Source: Borrelia coriaceae
GTDB taxonomy: Bacteria > Spirochaetota > Spirochaetia > Borreliales > Borreliaceae
DNA: 64,000 nt
NCBI RefSeq assembly: GCF_023035295.1
Contig: NZ_CP075076.1
Span: forward strand, 620,001 to 684,000
Direction of reading: 5' to 3'
The position numbers and the translations under genes are program-made. The notes under the pieces were generated by a model, which was not told the origin of the DNA, did not search any database, and saw only the letters and a program-made list of their open reading frames with translations. Shown one piece after another: positions 1 through 11,324 of this stretch (position 1 is the first letter of the stretch; every line of letters starts with the position of its first letter).

Positions 1-1
1 T

Positions 2-217
2 AACAAGCTTTATTCTAAATGCATTGCAGACATAGTGAATACTAAATCTGGGTTTAAAAGCTTTGAGAGAATAGTTGGATTCATTTTATTAAGAGAGCCT
101 TTTGTTGTGGGTGAGGAACTTACTAATACTCTTAAGCTTAAGAGATATTACATATTTGAGAAATATCATAAAAAAATAATGTCAATCTTTAATAGAGATG
201 ACTGTGAATTATTATGA
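2..217 (+). CDS. C-terminal end of a long-chain acyl-CoA synthetase (AMP-binding family), cut by the window edge
   Basis: The frame is open from base 2, so the gene begins outside the window. The 71 visible residues have the C-terminal signature of AMP-forming fatty acyl-CoA ligases: a stretch reading EPFVVGEELTNTLKLKR followed by a short helical tail. In the family this lies in the mobile C-terminal subdomain that closes over the acyl-adenylate. A GTG at 35 is in frame but lies inside the conserved region, so it is not the start. The gene converges on argS, whose stop lies 30 bases away. Family is clear; the exact substrate cannot be read from this fragment. Confidence 0.8.
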   Translation, partial: NKLYSKCIADIVNTKSGFKSFERIVGFILLREPFVVGEELTNTLKLKRYYIFEKYHKKIMSIFNRDDCELL

Positions 218-247
218 TGTAGGATTTGAAATTTAAATTTTTCAGAT

Positions 248-2002
248 TCACATTTTTTTCATATATGGAATATTGAGTAAATGCATGCAGTTTTTTATAG
301 TTTGTAGGACTGCTTTTGATAGATTAATTCTTGCATTTGTAAGTTCAAGGTTAGCTTTGTCTATTATTTTTGTGTCTTGGTAGTATGTGCTGAAGCTTTT
401 TGCAAGTAAATAAGAATAGTTAGATATTATTGAGGGATTGCGATCTTTTGAGGCTTTAATTATATATTCTTCAAATTCAGAGATAATCTTGATTATTTCC
501 CATTCGTTTTCATTTACTAGAAGGTCAAAATTAATGTTTGTATTATATAAGTTTAGTTCATCATATTTTTCAAGTATGCTATTGATTCGTGCACCTACAT
601 ATTGAATATATGGACCTGAGTTGCCAGTAAATGATAAACTTTCTTCTTTATTGAATAGTATATCTTTGTGTATGGCTGTTTTTAGTAAGTAGTAGTGAAT
701 AGCTCCTAATGATATATTTAATGCAATTGTTTTGAGGTCTTTTGCATCTGATTTTCTTTTTTTTAATTCTAGCATTGTTGATTTGCTTAGAGCGTGAATT
801 AAATTGTCAGCGTCAATTACATTGCCTTCTCTTGATTTCATTTTACCCTCAGGTAGGTTTACCATGCCATATGATAAATGTACTAAATTATTTTCTTTTG
901 TAATTCCTAATTTGTCTGCAATGTAAAATAAAGTTTTAAAATGGTGAATTTGTTCACTTCCAACTACATATATCATTTCATCAAAATCAAATTCATTTTT
1001 TCTAGTTACTATATTTCCTAGATCTTGTGTTAAATAGATAGATGTTCCATTAGCTCTTAAGAGTACTTTCTGCTTAAATTTTTGCTCAGACGTTTCATTT
1101 TTGTCTGTAGGTATATCGATACATGTTGCCCCGTCTTCTCTTTTATAGCATAATCCCTTTTTTAATCCTTTAAGTACAATTTCTCTTCCGATTTTAAATA
1201 CTTCACTTTCAAGATAAATTTTATCAAATGTAATGTTTGTAAGTTTGTAAGTTTCTTTGATGCCTTCAATTGCCCATTTATTTAATTTTTTCCAAAGTTG
1301 TACAGTCTCTTTATCTCCTTCCTCCCATTTACATAACAATTGTTGTATTTCGTCTTCGGCCATTTCATTATCTTTAGCATATTCGTTGTATTTTACGTAA
1401 AAGTCACCGATTAAGTGATCTCCTTTTTTTAGAGAAAGTTCAGGTGTTGTATTATTTCCAAATTTTTTGTAAGCAAGCATTGATTTGCAGATATGTGTTC
1501 CCCTATCATTTATTAGGTTTATTTTTGTTACCTGAGCACCAGAAGCTTTTAGTATTCTTGATAAACTTTCCCCAATAATATCATTTCTAAGATGTCCTAC
1601 ATGCAATGGTTTATTTGTATTTGGTGATGAAAATTCTATTATTATCCTTTTATTTTTGAGTATATTATTGCTTCCATATTTTTCTTTTTGTTCATTGATT
1701 TTTTCAATTGTATCTTTAATGTATTCTTTTCTTTTGAATTTTATGTTTAAATAAGGTCCCATTGATTTAGTTTCATATTTATTTCCAATTTTTTTGATTA
1801 TCTCTTCAGTAATCATTGATATACTGAGTTTTAAGATTTTGCTAAATTCGAATATTAATATTGATAAATCTCCCAGTTCGCTTTTTGGAGGTTTTTGCAT
1901 GATTATATTTATTTTGTCTAATGTGATGTTTTGTTTTAATGCAAGTTCTTTTATTATTGCGCTAATCTTATCTTCTAAGTCTTTTTTGATTTTACTGATC
2001 AT
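248..2002 (-). CDS. argS: Arginyl-tRNA synthetase
   Basis: This cytoplasmic class I aminoacyl-tRNA synthetase charges tRNA-Arg with arginine using ATP. At 584 residues it has normal family length. The ATP-binding HIGH motif appears as HVGH at about residues 134-137, preceded by the family sequence [11 protein letters not shown]. The second nucleotide-binding motif appears as KMKSREGNV in the C-terminal half of the catalytic domain. The N-terminal ~110 residues match the Add1-type tRNA-binding domain and the C-terminal ~130 the DALR anticodon-binding domain. Its start overlaps the end of the upstream membrane protein gene by 11 bases, so the two are probably translated together from a message that begins at the mcp gene near 4.8 kb. 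Confidence 0.96.
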   Translation of the reverse strand: MISKIKKDLEDKISAIIKELALKQNITLDKINIIMQKPPKSELGDLSILIFEFSKILKLSISMITEEIIKKIGNKYETKSMGPYLNIKFKRKEYIKDTIEKINEQKEKYGSNNILKNKRIIIEFSSPNTNKPLHVGHLRNDIIGESLSRILKASGAQVTKINLINDRGTHICKSMLAYKKFGNNTTPELSLKKGDHLIGDFYVKYNEYAKDNEMAEDEIQQLLCKWEEGDKETVQLWKKLNKWAIEGIKETYKLTNITFDKIYLESEVFKIGREIVLKGLKKGLCYKREDGATCIDIPTDKNETSEQKFKQKVLLRANGTSIYLTQDLGNIVTRKNEFDFDEMIYVVGSEQIHHFKTLFYIADKLGITKENNLVHLSYGMVNLPEGKMKSREGNVIDADNLIHALSKSTMLELKKRKSDAKDLKTIALNISLGAIHYYLLKTAIHKDILFNKEESLSFTGNSGPYIQYVGARINSILEKYDELNLYNTNINFDLLVNENEWEIIKIISEFEEYIIKASKDRNPSIISNYSYLLAKSFSTYYQDTKIIDKANLELTNARINLSKAVLQTIKNCMHLLNIPYMKKM

Positions 2003-2576
2003 GTTTTTTGCCTTTAATGTTTATTAATATGTTAATCAAGAGGAAGATTAATGATGCTATTAAAAAAACATTTGAACTATAAGCTGGTGTTTGGGTTATG
2101 TTACTCTCTTTAATTATCGATAATTTAATATTGACAAACTTTAAGCTGCCGGTATTTAGTATTTCTCTACAGAGTGAAATTGTTGAGCTTAGTGATATGA
2201 ATATTATTATTGGTAATTTAGAGTATTGCCATATGCTTAATGAGTCTTTAAAAGGTTCATTTTTGTGAAATGAGATTATGATAACTGTTAAAATAGGGAT
2301 TGAAAATCTTAAATTTTCATAAAGAATAGGGGTTATATAGTACATAAATAGGTAAGTTAAACTTACAACAATTCCTATTATTAATAGATAGATTCCTAAT
2401 ATTTGATTTTTTAATTTTATTTGTTTAATAATTATCGCTGGAATTAAAATACAAAATGAAATCCAAATTGATATTAAGATTCCTTCTAAGAAATTTTTTG
2501 TATAGGCAAAAATTGGAAATAGCATTAGGGGTGTTTTTAAATATTGATCTGTGATATAAAATGTCTTGTTATTCAT
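1992..2576 (-). CDS. Polytopic membrane protein resembling RnfA/RnfE/NqrD-type subunits
   Basis: The 194-residue product is very hydrophobic, with about five or six predicted membrane spans and a short basic C-terminus (KGKKHDQ). The family is not obvious. The middle-to-end pattern, [10 protein letters not shown] followed later by [21 protein letters not shown], resembles the end of RnfE/NqrD proteins, where REI-x-x-G-[ST]-L is followed by P-x-x-F-I-x-x-[GA]-x-[LI]-[IL]-A-x-[IVL]-N. The other Rnf/Nqr subunits are not in this window, so a redox-driven ion pump is not implied. A role as a stand-alone membrane protein is equally possible. It sits 15 bases after the mcp gene and overlaps argS, so it is mid-operon. 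The position matches BB0595 of B. burgdorferi as I recall it. Confidence 0.6.
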   Translation of the reverse strand: MNNKTFYITDQYLKTPLMLFPIFAYTKNFLEGILISIWISFCILIPAIIIKQIKLKNQILGIYLLIIGIVVSLTYLFMYYITPILYENLRFSIPILTVIIISFHKNEPFKDSLSIWQYSKLPIIIFISLSSTISLCREILNTGSLKFVNIKLSIIKESNITQTPAYSSNVFLIASLIFLLINILINIKGKKHDQ

Positions 2577-2591
2577 GAAATTTACCCTTAG

Positions 2592-4808
2592 CTATTTTGT
2601 TTTAAATTGATTCGTATCTGTGTTAATTTCTGCTATATGATTTGAGTTTGTTGTTCCAAAAGTTTTAATGCTCTCAACTGCTTCTATTAGTTTTTTAATT
2701 TCTTCTTTTAGTCCTTTCATTGAATTTGAAACTGTGAGGTTAATCTCTTCTAAAAGGGAAACTGTGTTGATTATCTCTTTATTTCCTCTAAACATTTCAT
2801 TCGAACCAATTTTTACTTCATATGTTATTTCTCGCATTGTGTTTAAAGCCTTTAAAATTTCTTGGCTGCCAATTGATTGTTCTTGCATGGTGTGGTTTAT
2901 TTCTTCTATGACTTGAACTACTAGGTTTATTGAATTAAATATTTGGTTGAAAGCTTTATTTGTTAATTCTGATGTTTTTACTGTTTGATTGATTGAGTCC
3001 ATTATTTCATTTATTGATGTTGCAACGGATTCTGATTGTGAAGTAACTTGTTCTGCTAAGTCTTTAATCTCTTCTGCAACGATTGCAAAACCTTTTCCAG
3101 CTTCTCCAGCATGAGACGCTTCGATAGCGGCATTCATTGATAATAAATTGGTTTGGCTAGCAATAGATGATATTAATGCATTAGCTTCTTGCAGTCTTGT
3201 AGAATTTTTGTAAATATCTTTAATTTGCATTATAATTTCTTCTTGCTTTTTTCTACCATCATCGGAAAATATTTTAAGTTCTTCTGTGCTTTTTGCAGCT
3301 TTTTGTGTTATTTCTGTGACTGATTGTATGCTTCCTATCATCTCTTCAATAGCTGAGGATGATTCTTCAACGCTTGCAGCTTGAGTTTCAATTGAATTAT
3401 CCAGTGATGCTATATTTTTAGATAAATTTTCTATTGTGTTTGTTGTAATTGAAATAAACTCAACTTGTTTTTCTATTTCTCCTTGTGTTCTTTCTATATA
3501 CGTATTTGAGTTCGTTATTGTATCATAAGCTTTATTAATTTCATTAAAGAGTAAATCACCATTGTCTTTTAATGATTTTACTCTGCCTTGTAGTGAGTTT
3601 ATGACGTTTTTTAAATTTTCAATGAAATATCCGAAATGATTTATTGTGGCACTTATTGAATCTTTTCCTTTTGATTCAATCTTAATCGTGAGATCTCCCT
3701 CTTTGACTTTTGGAATAATTTTATTAAGCTTGTCTATTTTTGATATGATTAATTTTCTGATTGTTATTATCATGATTAATATAAATATTATTACTAGTAA
3801 TATTATTGTTGATATTGACATCAATTTGATATTGTTGAGTTCATTTGAAAATATATTGTTATGGTTCATTTGTATTGCTAAATACCAAGGTGAAGATGTA
3901 AGTCTTGTTATAGAGATTATATTATTGTTGTAGCTAGTGCTATAGTTACTTTTTCTTTGAGATATTGCATCGAGTAATGGAGTTGTTATTTTTGTATTAT
4001 TTTCAAATAAGCTATTTATGGATAACTTTATAGGCTTAAGTGTTTCTTCGTCTTGTTCACCAAAAATATCTCCTTGACTATTGATTGCATATATTTTGAA
4101 GTAATGGGAGCTTTTTTGTCGGTTTTCTTTTTCTAATAACGATCTTTCTAAGAGTATAAATATATTTTTTCTCATTTGTTTTATCTGTTCTAGTATGTCT
4201 GCATATAAAACGATATACCCCTCGTGATTTATGATCATGTTTTTTTTGGACTTTATGTTTTCATGCTCAGAATTATATAAGTTGTGTTGATCTTGTTGCG
4301 GAATCTTATAAAGCATTGGTATATATGATTTATTATTTATTATTGTTAATTCTTGGTTTGGTGTAAGAGTATGATAATTATGTGTATCGTTATCTGTTTT
4401 CATCTTTTGTAAGTCCATGTATGTATTTAGTCTTCTCTCGTCACTTGAATACAAAATTTTTCCATTTTTGTTTGTATATTCTATTATTTTAATATAGGTT
4501 GGAAATAAGCTTAAATGGTCGATAGATATTATATTGTTTAAGTGTTCACTTTTGTGTGTGTTTAATTGCTGGTTATAATTTTTAACGAAATTATCAATAG
4601 CTATTAACATGTTTCGTGTATCTCTAGAAAAGCTTCTTATCATTATATTATTGACAAATTTTGTAAAGTTTTGCAGTTCTTTTGTTAGTATTCTTCTATA
4701 TCCTTGATCTAATAGTAGGAAAATGGTCATGGCAATAATTATTGTATAAATTACAATAAGAATATTAAACTTATAAAAAAGAGTGGAACTAGAATGACTT
4801 TTTTTCAC
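2592..4808 (-). CDS. Methyl-accepting chemotaxis protein (transmembrane chemoreceptor, Mcp2-like)
   Basis: The product is a transmembrane chemoreceptor for chemotaxis signalling through CheA/CheW. It has an N-terminal membrane span (about residues 15-35), an extracytoplasmic sensor of ~290 residues with cache-like features, a second span (about 325-350), a HAMP segment, and a C-terminal signalling coiled coil. The hairpin tip carries the conserved core [20 protein letters not shown] followed by [14 protein letters not shown]. Two GTG starts are possible. The one at 4820 has no Shine-Dalgarno site. The one at 4808 has GTGAGG six bases upstream and is chosen here. The gene is divergent from a second receptor gene at 5004 and heads the message containing the Rnf-like gene and argS. 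Confidence 0.93.
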   Translation of the reverse strand: MKKSHSSSTLFYKFNILIVIYTIIIAMTIFLLLDQGYRRILTKELQNFTKFVNNIMIRSFSRDTRNMLIAIDNFVKNYNQQLNTHKSEHLNNIISIDHLSLFPTYIKIIEYTNKNGKILYSSDERRLNTYMDLQKMKTDNDTHNYHTLTPNQELTIINNKSYIPMLYKIPQQDQHNLYNSEHENIKSKKNMIINHEGYIVLYADILEQIKQMRKNIFILLERSLLEKENRQKSSHYFKIYAINSQGDIFGEQDEETLKPIKLSINSLFENNTKITTPLLDAISQRKSNYSTSYNNNIISITRLTSSPWYLAIQMNHNNIFSNELNNIKLMSISTIILLVIIFILIMIITIRKLIISKIDKLNKIIPKVKEGDLTIKIESKGKDSISATINHFGYFIENLKNVINSLQGRVKSLKDNGDLLFNEINKAYDTITNSNTYIERTQGEIEKQVEFISITTNTIENLSKNIASLDNSIETQAASVEESSSAIEEMIGSIQSVTEITQKAAKSTEELKIFSDDGRKKQEEIIMQIKDIYKNSTRLQEANALISSIASQTNLLSMNAAIEASHAGEAGKGFAIVAEEIKDLAEQVTSQSESVATSINEIMDSINQTVKTSELTNKAFNQIFNSINLVVQVIEEINHTMQEQSIGSQEILKALNTMREITYEVKIGSNEMFRGNKEIINTVSLLEEINLTVSNSMKGLKEEIKKLIEAVESIKTFGTTNSNHIAEINTDTNQFKTK

Positions 4809-5003
4809 TTGGGGCCTCACAAAACTTTTTATAAAATATCGTCATTAATGAGTATTATATATGTTTTATTATATAATAATATACATACATTAAATATACA
4901 TAATTTTAAAATAAAAATGTGTATTTAATTTGTTTATTTACGTAATATTATAACATAGCTTGAAACTTTGTTTTTGTGGGTTTAATTTTGGAGACATTTT
5001 TTT

Positions 5004-7202
5004 ATGCATGAAGATTTGATAAATGTTAAATTAAAAAATATGAGGTTTCTTCTCTATCTCATATTTGTTATTTTTATTTGTTTTGGTTTATTGTTTTTAG
5101 GTCAAGCTTATTTAAACTATAAAAATAGATATTTAGAGCGTGTTGAGTCTGATTTTAAACTTTTTTCAAAAAATGTGTCTTTTCAGATTAAAAATAAATA
5201 TGATGCTGCTGTTGGTGTTTTAAGAAATCTTATTAAAAATGAGGAAGTTTTGAATGTTTTAAGTAATGTCTCAAATAGTTTTGTTGCAAGTGTTGATTTA
5301 AGTGTCATAGATTTAAATACAAGTATTGCCCTGTTTTTAAGTTCTAAAGGATTTAATGAAGTAAGTAAAGTGTTTCAACATATACCTCTTGAGGAAAATT
5401 CTTTGGAAGGAATTTTCTATGTTCCTGTTGGGCAAAATGTTTTGATTTCAAATAAAAATTTTTCGTTCTTAGAGATAGATAATATTATTGACAATCCAAT
5501 TTATTTGATTCCTGCAAAGAAGCATGTTGCATATTATTCAAGTTATAAGAAAATAAAAAATCGTCTCTATTCTGTTGTAAGTATTCCAGTTATGAGTGAT
5601 AGTTCTATCATGCTAGGTGTAATCTGTTTTTTAGTTTGTTTTGACAATTTATTTATTGATATTTCAAATCAATTTGATTCTTATCTTAAGTTTAGTAATA
5701 AAAATTATGAATTTTTTGTAGTTGATAGGGAGTTTAAGCCTTTATTGTTAAGTCTTAATGATTTAAATACTAAAAATTTTACAGAAAATTATGCTGATAG
5801 TGTGTTACACAGTGTTATAGGGCATATTAAGGGTAATCCTAATATTTCTAGGGATATTTTAAAACATAAGGCTTCTTTTTATGTTTTAAGTACTGCTCAG
5901 ATTGATGGAAGCGGTATTCAAGGTATGATTTTTAATATGGATTATCTTCCTCTTGGATTTCAATCAAATGCGATATTTTTTTTAGGGTTTGTATTTTTTG
6001 CGTATCTCACTATATTTTATCTTTATAATAAATTTATTTTTTCCTTTATTGGGGATTTTAAAACTCTTATTAGTTATAAAAAGGAAAGAGAAGATATTTT
6101 AAATATTGAGCCTACTTTAGAGGTTCAATATAGGTCTTTTATTTTTGCTTACATTAGTGATGAATTTGACATTTTTTTTGCGAAAACCTTTAATATTGTC
6201 GATAACATTAAGGGTTATGTGCAGAATTTGAGAAAATGTTTGACTGAAATAGAAATACCTGAAGAGAATATAAATAAGGTTCATAATAGTCTTGCTACTT
6301 ATGATAGGATAGGGGATGCTTTCTCTAAATTTGAGAAATCAGTTATCAATATCTTAAAAGATTTTGAATCAATAGCTAACCCAATTAGTGAGCATAATAA
6401 GAATATATTGGATATTGCTACTAAATTTGAAGAAAATGCCAATGCTTTTTATGGGATAGATAAGAACTTAGAGGTTTTTAGTAAAGTTGTTGCATCAAAT
6501 TCTACAAGTATTGATAGTGTAAAGAATAAGGTTTTTGAATTGAATTCTATTTTTGAAAATATGAACAAGAATTTTTCTGAGCTCTTATCTCAAACTAATA
6601 ATCTTCAGAGTGCAAATAAGCTTTTAGTATTAATATCGGCACAAACTAATATGCTTGCAATGAATGCAGCTATTGAGGCTGCCAAAGCTGGAGATGCTGG
6701 TAAGAGCTTTGCTGTTGTTGCCGAAGAGATTAGAAAACTTGCTATTAATTCTGGAAAGTATTCGACAACTATTAAGGATGAGCTTAAAATGGTTAATAAT
6801 ATTATTTCAGTTATAAGTTCGGGCATTGATTCTATTTACAAGGATTTTATTGATATTCAAGAAAATATTGATAATAACTCAGTGCAACATGAGAGAATTA
6901 ATGTTACTCTTACTAAGCATGTAAAAGAAATTGAAGAATTTAAAGGTAAATATTTGTCTCATGATATTAAGATTAAAGATGCTAAGAATATGTGTAAGGA
7001 GATATTTAATAGTTACTTTATTATTAGTGGGAAGTTTAATAATTTAAGTAATGATTTAAATGAATTTGAGGTGTCTAAGATGAGTTTAGATGCATTAGAA
7101 CCTTTGCGGGAGCATGTGTCATTGGTTAACGAATATAAAGAAAAAGTTGCTAAAATGAAGGGTATTGTTGAAGATATTAATAATGAATTTTGGGGTATAT
7201 AA
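5004..7202 (+). CDS. Methyl-accepting chemotaxis protein (second receptor, Mcp3-like)
   Basis: This 732-residue chemoreceptor has an N-terminal membrane span (about residues 15-35), an external ligand-binding region of ~290 residues, a second span (about 325-345) and a cytoplasmic signalling domain. The signalling tip contains [20 protein letters not shown] and then [12 protein letters not shown]. The region after the second span is a poor match to HAMP, and the coiled-coil arms look degenerate compared with the neighbouring receptor, so signal relay or adaptation may differ. The sensor domains of the two divergent receptors share little visible sequence, which suggests different ligands. The stop codon ends one base before the end of convergent murB. 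Confidence 0.92.
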   Translation: MHEDLINVKLKNMRFLLYLIFVIFICFGLLFLGQAYLNYKNRYLERVESDFKLFSKNVSFQIKNKYDAAVGVLRNLIKNEEVLNVLSNVSNSFVASVDLSVIDLNTSIALFLSSKGFNEVSKVFQHIPLEENSLEGIFYVPVGQNVLISNKNFSFLEIDNIIDNPIYLIPAKKHVAYYSSYKKIKNRLYSVVSIPVMSDSSIMLGVICFLVCFDNLFIDISNQFDSYLKFSNKNYEFFVVDREFKPLLLSLNDLNTKNFTENYADSVLHSVIGHIKGNPNISRDILKHKASFYVLSTAQIDGSGIQGMIFNMDYLPLGFQSNAIFFLGFVFFAYLTIFYLYNKFIFSFIGDFKTLISYKKEREDILNIEPTLEVQYRSFIFAYISDEFDIFFAKTFNIVDNIKGYVQNLRKCLTEIEIPEENINKVHNSLATYDRIGDAFSKFEKSVINILKDFESIANPISEHNKNILDIATKFEENANAFYGIDKNLEVFSKVVASNSTSIDSVKNKVFELNSIFENMNKNFSELLSQTNNLQSANKLLVLISAQTNMLAMNAAIEAAKAGDAGKSFAVVAEEIRKLAINSGKYSTTIKDELKMVNNIISVISSGIDSIYKDFIDIQENIDNNSVQHERINVTLTKHVKEIEEFKGKYLSHDIKIKDAKNMCKEIFNSYFIISGKFNNLSNDLNEFEVSKMSLDALEPLREHVSLVNEYKEKVAKMKGIVEDINNEFWGI

Positions 7203-7203
7203 C

Positions 7204-8121
7204 CTAATTTTTGTCGTCAAATCCAATGTATAGCACTTCTTCTTCAAGTAAAAATCCCGTTTTTCTTTTGACTTCAGTCTTTACTCTTGCAATAAGGGCT
7301 TTAATATCTTTTGAGCTGGCATTGTTACTATTTATAATGAAATTTCCGTGATAGTTTGAGACCAACGCTCCTCCAATTTTTAGTCCTTTTAAGTTACATT
7401 CTTCAATTATTTTGCCGGTAGGTTTTAAGAATTTTTTATTATTTTTAAATGTGCTCCCGCTACTTGGAAAGAGATAGTGCCCTTTGTCTATTCTATTTTG
7501 TTTATTTTTTTTCATGACCTCTTCAATATGTTTTTTATTGCTTTTTGTTAAGTTTAGGGTTGCCTTTAATATTAAAGTATTTTTGTTTTGGAATGGGGAA
7601 GTTTTGTATGCAAATTCACTTTTTTCGAATTTTTTGCAGATAGTTTTGCCATCTTCATTTATAAACATTATCTGATCTAATATTTCAGAGATTTCGTTTC
7701 CAAAACATCTGGCATTCATCCAAATTGCGCCTCCAAGTGTTCCAGGAAGTCCGTATATAAATTCTAAGCCACTTAATTCATTTTGCATTGCAAAATTACA
7801 TAAGTCTTCAAAATTGGTTCCACATTCAGCAATAATTTGGTTGTCTTGAAGTTCAATTTTGTTTAAGTGACCAGTGTATATTATGGGAAAATCAATTTCT
7901 TCTTCATCGTTTATTAGCAGATTGGAGCCTCCGCCCAAAATAAATATTTTAGTTTTTTCTTCTATTGCTGCTTTAAAGATATATTCTGTATCTTTGATTG
8001 TCTTAGGTGCTAAGAATAATTTGGAAATTCCTCCTATTTTATAGGTTGTGTAGTTTGTAAGATCTTCTGTTTTAGGTTTAATATTAATCTTTTTAAGGAA
8101 ATTATTTATGTTTTTAGACAT
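7204..8121 (-). CDS. murB: UDP-N-acetylenolpyruvoylglucosamine reductase
   Basis: MurB is a cytoplasmic FAD enzyme that reduces the enolpyruvyl group to give UDP-N-acetylmuramate for peptidoglycan. The 305 residues have the usual type II layout. YTTYKIGG near the N-terminus and ILGGGSNLLI at about residue 60 belong to the FAD-binding fold. GLEFIYGLPGTLGGAIWMNA is the central flavin and substrate loop. SSGSTFKN carries the catalytic serine, and the C-terminal region ends with a glutamate-containing segment (LLEEEVLYIG). It is transcribed from a visible promoter in the gap before cysS and converges on the receptor gene. SD is TGGAGA just before ATG. Confidence 0.95.
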   Translation of the reverse strand: MSKNINNFLKKINIKPKTEDLTNYTTYKIGGISKLFLAPKTIKDTEYIFKAAIEEKTKIFILGGGSNLLINDEEEIDFPIIYTGHLNKIELQDNQIIAECGTNFEDLCNFAMQNELSGLEFIYGLPGTLGGAIWMNARCFGNEISEILDQIMFINEDGKTICKKFEKSEFAYKTSPFQNKNTLILKATLNLTKSNKKHIEEVMKKNKQNRIDKGHYLFPSSGSTFKNNKKFLKPTGKIIEECNLKGLKIGGALVSNYHGNFIINSNNASSKDIKALIARVKTEVKRKTGFLLEEEVLYIGFDDKN

Positions 8122-8130
8122 ATTTTCTCC

Positions 8131-8159
8131 ATTTTATATTGGATTAGTATTTTTTTCAA
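8131..8159 (-). promoter_or_regulatory. Promoter for murB
   Basis: On the minus strand, TTGAAA (8154-8159) and TAAAAT (8131-8136) are separated by exactly 17 bases. The predicted transcript start lies about 5 bases before the murB coding region, so the SD GGAGA at 8124-8129 would be at the very 5' end. That tight spacing lowers confidence a little. Confidence 0.45.
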
Positions 8160-8216
8160 ATTTGAATTAACTTTTTTAAGTATTACATAGATTTAATTAT
8201 TATGAAATTTGTCAAA

Positions 8217-8245
8217 TTGTTTGAAATATAATAAACTTTTATAAT
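8217..8245 (+). promoter_or_regulatory. Promoter for the cysS-glyA operon
   Basis: TTGTTT (8217-8222) and a perfect TATAAT (8240-8245) are 17 bases apart, a sigma-70 type arrangement. It lies about 70 bases before cysS and faces the correct way. The rest of the gap to murB is AT-rich without further structure. Confidence 0.55.
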
Positions 8246-8324
8246 AAGCTGTATAAGAGATTATGTTAATTGTAATTTATTTGGATATTTTTAATTTCTA
8301 GAATTATGTTTTTTCATGGGATGT

Positions 8325-9770
8325 ATGCTTCTTAGGTTATATAATACGAAAACAAAGAGTTTATCTGAAGTAAAGAATTTTAGTGATACTAAAGTCTATG
8401 CCTGTGGGCCTACTGTTTATAATTATGCCCATATAGGCAATCTTAGAACGTATATTTTTGAAGATCTGCTTATTAAGTCTTTAAGGTTGTTAAAATATAA
8501 TGTTAACTATGCAATGAATATTACCGATATTGGTCATTTAACGGGTGACTTTGATGAGGGAGAAGATAAAGTAGTTAAGGCTGCAAAAGAGAGAGGACTT
8601 ACGGTTTATGAAATTAGCAGGTTTTTTACAGAGGCTTTTTTTTGTGACTGTGCAAAATTGAATATAGTCCGTCCTGATAAAGTACTTATTGCAAGTGAAT
8701 ATATTGCGATCATGATAGAGGTGGTCAAAGTCCTTGAGCAAAATGGGTTTACTTATTTTGTTAATGGTAATGTTTATTTTGATATTTCTCGTTTTAAATG
8801 TTATGGTCAGATGGCTGGCATTAGTCTAAATAATTTTGGGGATTCTTCTGTATCTAGAGTTGATGTAGATCCGTCAAAGAAGAATAAGTCGGATTTTGTT
8901 TTGTGGTTTACAAATTCAAAATTTAAAGATCAGGAAATGAAATGGGATTCACCTTGGGGATTTGGTTATCCAAGTTGGCATTTAGAATGTGCAGCAATGA
9001 ATTTAGATTATTTTAAACATACTCTTGATATTCATTTAGGAGGAGTTGATCATATTGGGGTGCATCACATAAATGAAATAGCCATAGTAGAATGTTACTT
9101 AGGTAAAATGTGGTGTGATATGTTTGTTCATGGTGAGTTTTTAATTATGGAAGATGAGAAAATGTCAAAATCAAATAATAATTTTATTACCATTAAAGAC
9201 TTAGAAACTGCTGGATTTTTGCCTTTAGATTTTAGATATTTTTGTTTAACTGCACATTATAGAACTCAACTTAAGTTTACGTTTAATAATCTGAAAGCTT
9301 GCAAGGTGGCTAGGGAAAACATGCTTAATAAATTGACGTTTATCTATTCTTCATTAACTCAACTTGATCTTGCATTACTCAGTGAAAATTCTGATAACAT
9401 TGAATCTGTTTTAGAGAATAGATATTATGATAATTTTTTGGAAAAAATAGCTTTTGATTTAAATATTCCTCAGGTATTAGCCTTGCTATGGGATATCATT
9501 AAAGATGATAATTTGCATGCTCTCTCAAAACTTAAACTTGCATTTAAGTTTGATGAGGTTTTATCTCTTGGCTTAAAAGAAGGTGTCCTTAGAGAGATTG
9601 AAAAAGATAGGGTAGATATTGATGATTCTATGAATTTTTTACTGGAAGAGAGACGGTTTGCCAAGTTGAGCAAAGATTTTAAGCGTGCCGATGAGATTAG
9701 AGACTATTTTCGTTCTAAAGGTTTTGTGTTAATTGATACTGAAAATGGGACTAAGGTTAAAAGAGGGTAA
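8325..9770 (+). CDS. cysS: Cysteinyl-tRNA synthetase
   Basis: This class I synthetase charges tRNA-Cys. The zinc and ATP site shows as [18 protein letters not shown] near the N-terminus (HIGH motif read as HIGN), with the zinc ligands Cys, His and a second Cys in [12 protein letters not shown]. The second nucleotide motif is [12 protein letters not shown]. The C-terminal DALR-like helical domain ends with [11 protein letters not shown], typical for the family. Two starts are possible: ATG 8316 and ATG 8325. I use 8325 because the family alignment begins at LLRLYNTKT and the only purine run (GGGA) lies before it, but this is not decisive. It is the first gene of a four-gene plus-strand operon, and the next start follows within four bases of its stop. 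Confidence 0.94.
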   Translation: MLLRLYNTKTKSLSEVKNFSDTKVYACGPTVYNYAHIGNLRTYIFEDLLIKSLRLLKYNVNYAMNITDIGHLTGDFDEGEDKVVKAAKERGLTVYEISRFFTEAFFCDCAKLNIVRPDKVLIASEYIAIMIEVVKVLEQNGFTYFVNGNVYFDISRFKCYGQMAGISLNNFGDSSVSRVDVDPSKKNKSDFVLWFTNSKFKDQEMKWDSPWGFGYPSWHLECAAMNLDYFKHTLDIHLGGVDHIGVHHINEIAIVECYLGKMWCDMFVHGEFLIMEDEKMSKSNNNFITIKDLETAGFLPLDFRYFCLTAHYRTQLKFTFNNLKACKVARENMLNKLTFIYSSLTQLDLALLSENSDNIESVLENRYYDNFLEKIAFDLNIPQVLALLWDIIKDDNLHALSKLKLAFKFDEVLSLGLKEGVLREIEKDRVDIDDSMNFLLEERRFAKLSKDFKRADEIRDYFRSKGFVLIDTENGTKVKRG

Positions 9771-9773
9771 TTT

Positions 9774-11324
9774 TTGGCAGTGTTTTTTAAGCGTCAATAT
9801 TTTGTTTTAAGCTTAATTTTTTTTGTTTTATTAATTTTATTTATTTTTTCTGGATTTTTATTTTATTTAAAACCTGTAATTTATGAAATATCTCCAATGC
9901 CTGCTTCACATGAAAATGTAATTGTTATTAAGGGGCGTAATTTGGGTGATAATATTGGAGAGATTAATGTTAACGATCATTATTTAATGAAAAGTAGTAT
10001 TATTAGTTGGAACAATGAGAAGATAGTTTTTAAGATTACAGATGAAATCCATTCGGGTCTTGTTTTTGTAAAGGGAGAGAAAGGAATTAGTAATGAACTC
10101 TTTCTTGTAATTGGTAAACAAGTTCCAATTAAACTTAGGGAAGATAGTGGGCCTTTTCTTTTTGATGTTCAGAATTTGGTTTTAATGACAAATGTTCCTG
10201 TTGTATTAAAGGGTAGAAACTTAGCATCAGGGTTGGACGTTGTTGACATCTTTATTAAAACAAAACAAGATCTTTATAAAGTTATTGCTAGAGATGTATT
10301 GAGTTTGAGTGAAGAGGAAATAAAATTTATTCCACCAAGGACTTTGAATGTTGATGGTGAGATTTTTTTAATGGTTGACGGAGTTGAAAGCAATAAAATT
10401 CCTTTTAATTTTAATACAGGATTTTTTATGTGGAATTTAAAGGGATCTAGGAATTTTAAAATATCTCATGAGGTTTATTTTGTTAAGTCTTATAGTAAGG
10501 ATCCTGGCTCGGTAAAAGATAACATTAATTTTAATATTTTTTATTTAACTCCAATTGAAAATGAGAGACAAAAAATTAGGTTTTCAGATAATAATGGCAC
10601 TTTAATGGATTTAGATAATTTGTTTTTTAAGAGTTTAAAATCAAATACTTGTCATTTAATGTTTGAAGTTGAAACTTATAAATTAGATTTGGATATTTTT
10701 GATAAAAAAGTTTTGGAACGTATTAAGGTTAATATAGATAGTGATATACATGAGTTTAAAACTTATGTTTTAAATAAGAGAGAGCGTTATTTATCTTATA
10801 ATTCCCTTGATTTAAGTTCAATTAATTTGAATATAGACAACAAAGATTCAGCTTATGAATTGGCAAAATCTATTATTGATGCTTTAGTTTTTCATTTTAC
10901 AGTTATAGATAATGATTTAAATTTGGATGAGTCTATTAAAAAAAGAGAGATTTCGGCTGATAATTTAATCTTACTTACAAATTTGTTGTTTTTAAGAAAC
11001 AATATACCGTTAAGAAATGCGGTTGGACTTTATTTTGATGCTAAATCTTCTAGTCTTAAAGAACATACTTGGTGTGAATTTTTTTTAGAACATATTGGGT
11101 TTATTTATTTTGATATAGTAAATGCAGTATTATCTAGAGATAGTTCTAATTATTTTTTGAATATGTCAGAGAATTATATTCATTATGGGTATAAGGAAGA
11201 TTATGATGTTTTACCGTTTGATGAATATTGTGATTTAGTATTGTTTAGGTATAAAAGTTTAACTAATAGTAATTATGCTTTGAATTTTAAGATTATTTTG
11301 GAGGACCATATTAATGGAAGATAA
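9774..11324 (+). CDS. Membrane-anchored IPT/TIG protein with transglutaminase-like domain lacking the catalytic cysteine
   Basis: The 516-residue product has an N-terminal membrane anchor or signal (about residues 12-35), then a region like an IPT/TIG immunoglobulin fold ([13 protein letters not shown] through VIKGRNLG) and probably a second one. The last ~150 residues resemble a transglutaminase-like core: [15 protein letters not shown], then [19 protein letters not shown] with the His (about 431) and Asp (about 447) of the triad. The residue expected to be the nucleophile cysteine is Asn 397 (context ISADNLILL), so it is probably not an active protease or transglutaminase. It starts with TTG four bases after cysS, with AAGAGGG as SD, and overlaps glyA by 11 bases. 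The likely location is periplasmic and envelope-associated. Function unknown. Confidence 0.75.
   Translation: MAVFFKRQYFVLSLIFFVLLILFIFSGFLFYLKPVIYEISPMPASHENVIVIKGRNLGDNIGEINVNDHYLMKSSIISWNNEKIVFKITDEIHSGLVFVKGEKGISNELFLVIGKQVPIKLREDSGPFLFDVQNLVLMTNVPVVLKGRNLASGLDVVDIFIKTKQDLYKVIARDVLSLSEEEIKFIPPRTLNVDGEIFLMVDGVESNKIPFNFNTGFFMWNLKGSRNFKISHEVYFVKSYSKDPGSVKDNINFNIFYLTPIENERQKIRFSDNNGTLMDLDNLFFKSLKSNTCHLMFEVETYKLDLDIFDKKVLERIKVNIDSDIHEFKTYVLNKRERYLSYNSLDLSSINLNIDNKDSAYELAKSIIDALVFHFTVIDNDLNLDESIKKREISADNLILLTNLLFLRNNIPLRNAVGLYFDAKSSSLKEHTWCEFFLEHIGFIYFDIVNAVLSRDSSNYFLNMSENYIHYGYKEDYDVLPFDEYCDLVLFRYKSLTNSNYALNFKIILEDHINGR

Noticed and set aside
35..217. A 60-residue protein starting at GTG 35
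   Set aside because: The frame is open to base 2 and the start lies inside a conserved motif of an acyl-CoA synthetase, so it is the tail of a larger gene.
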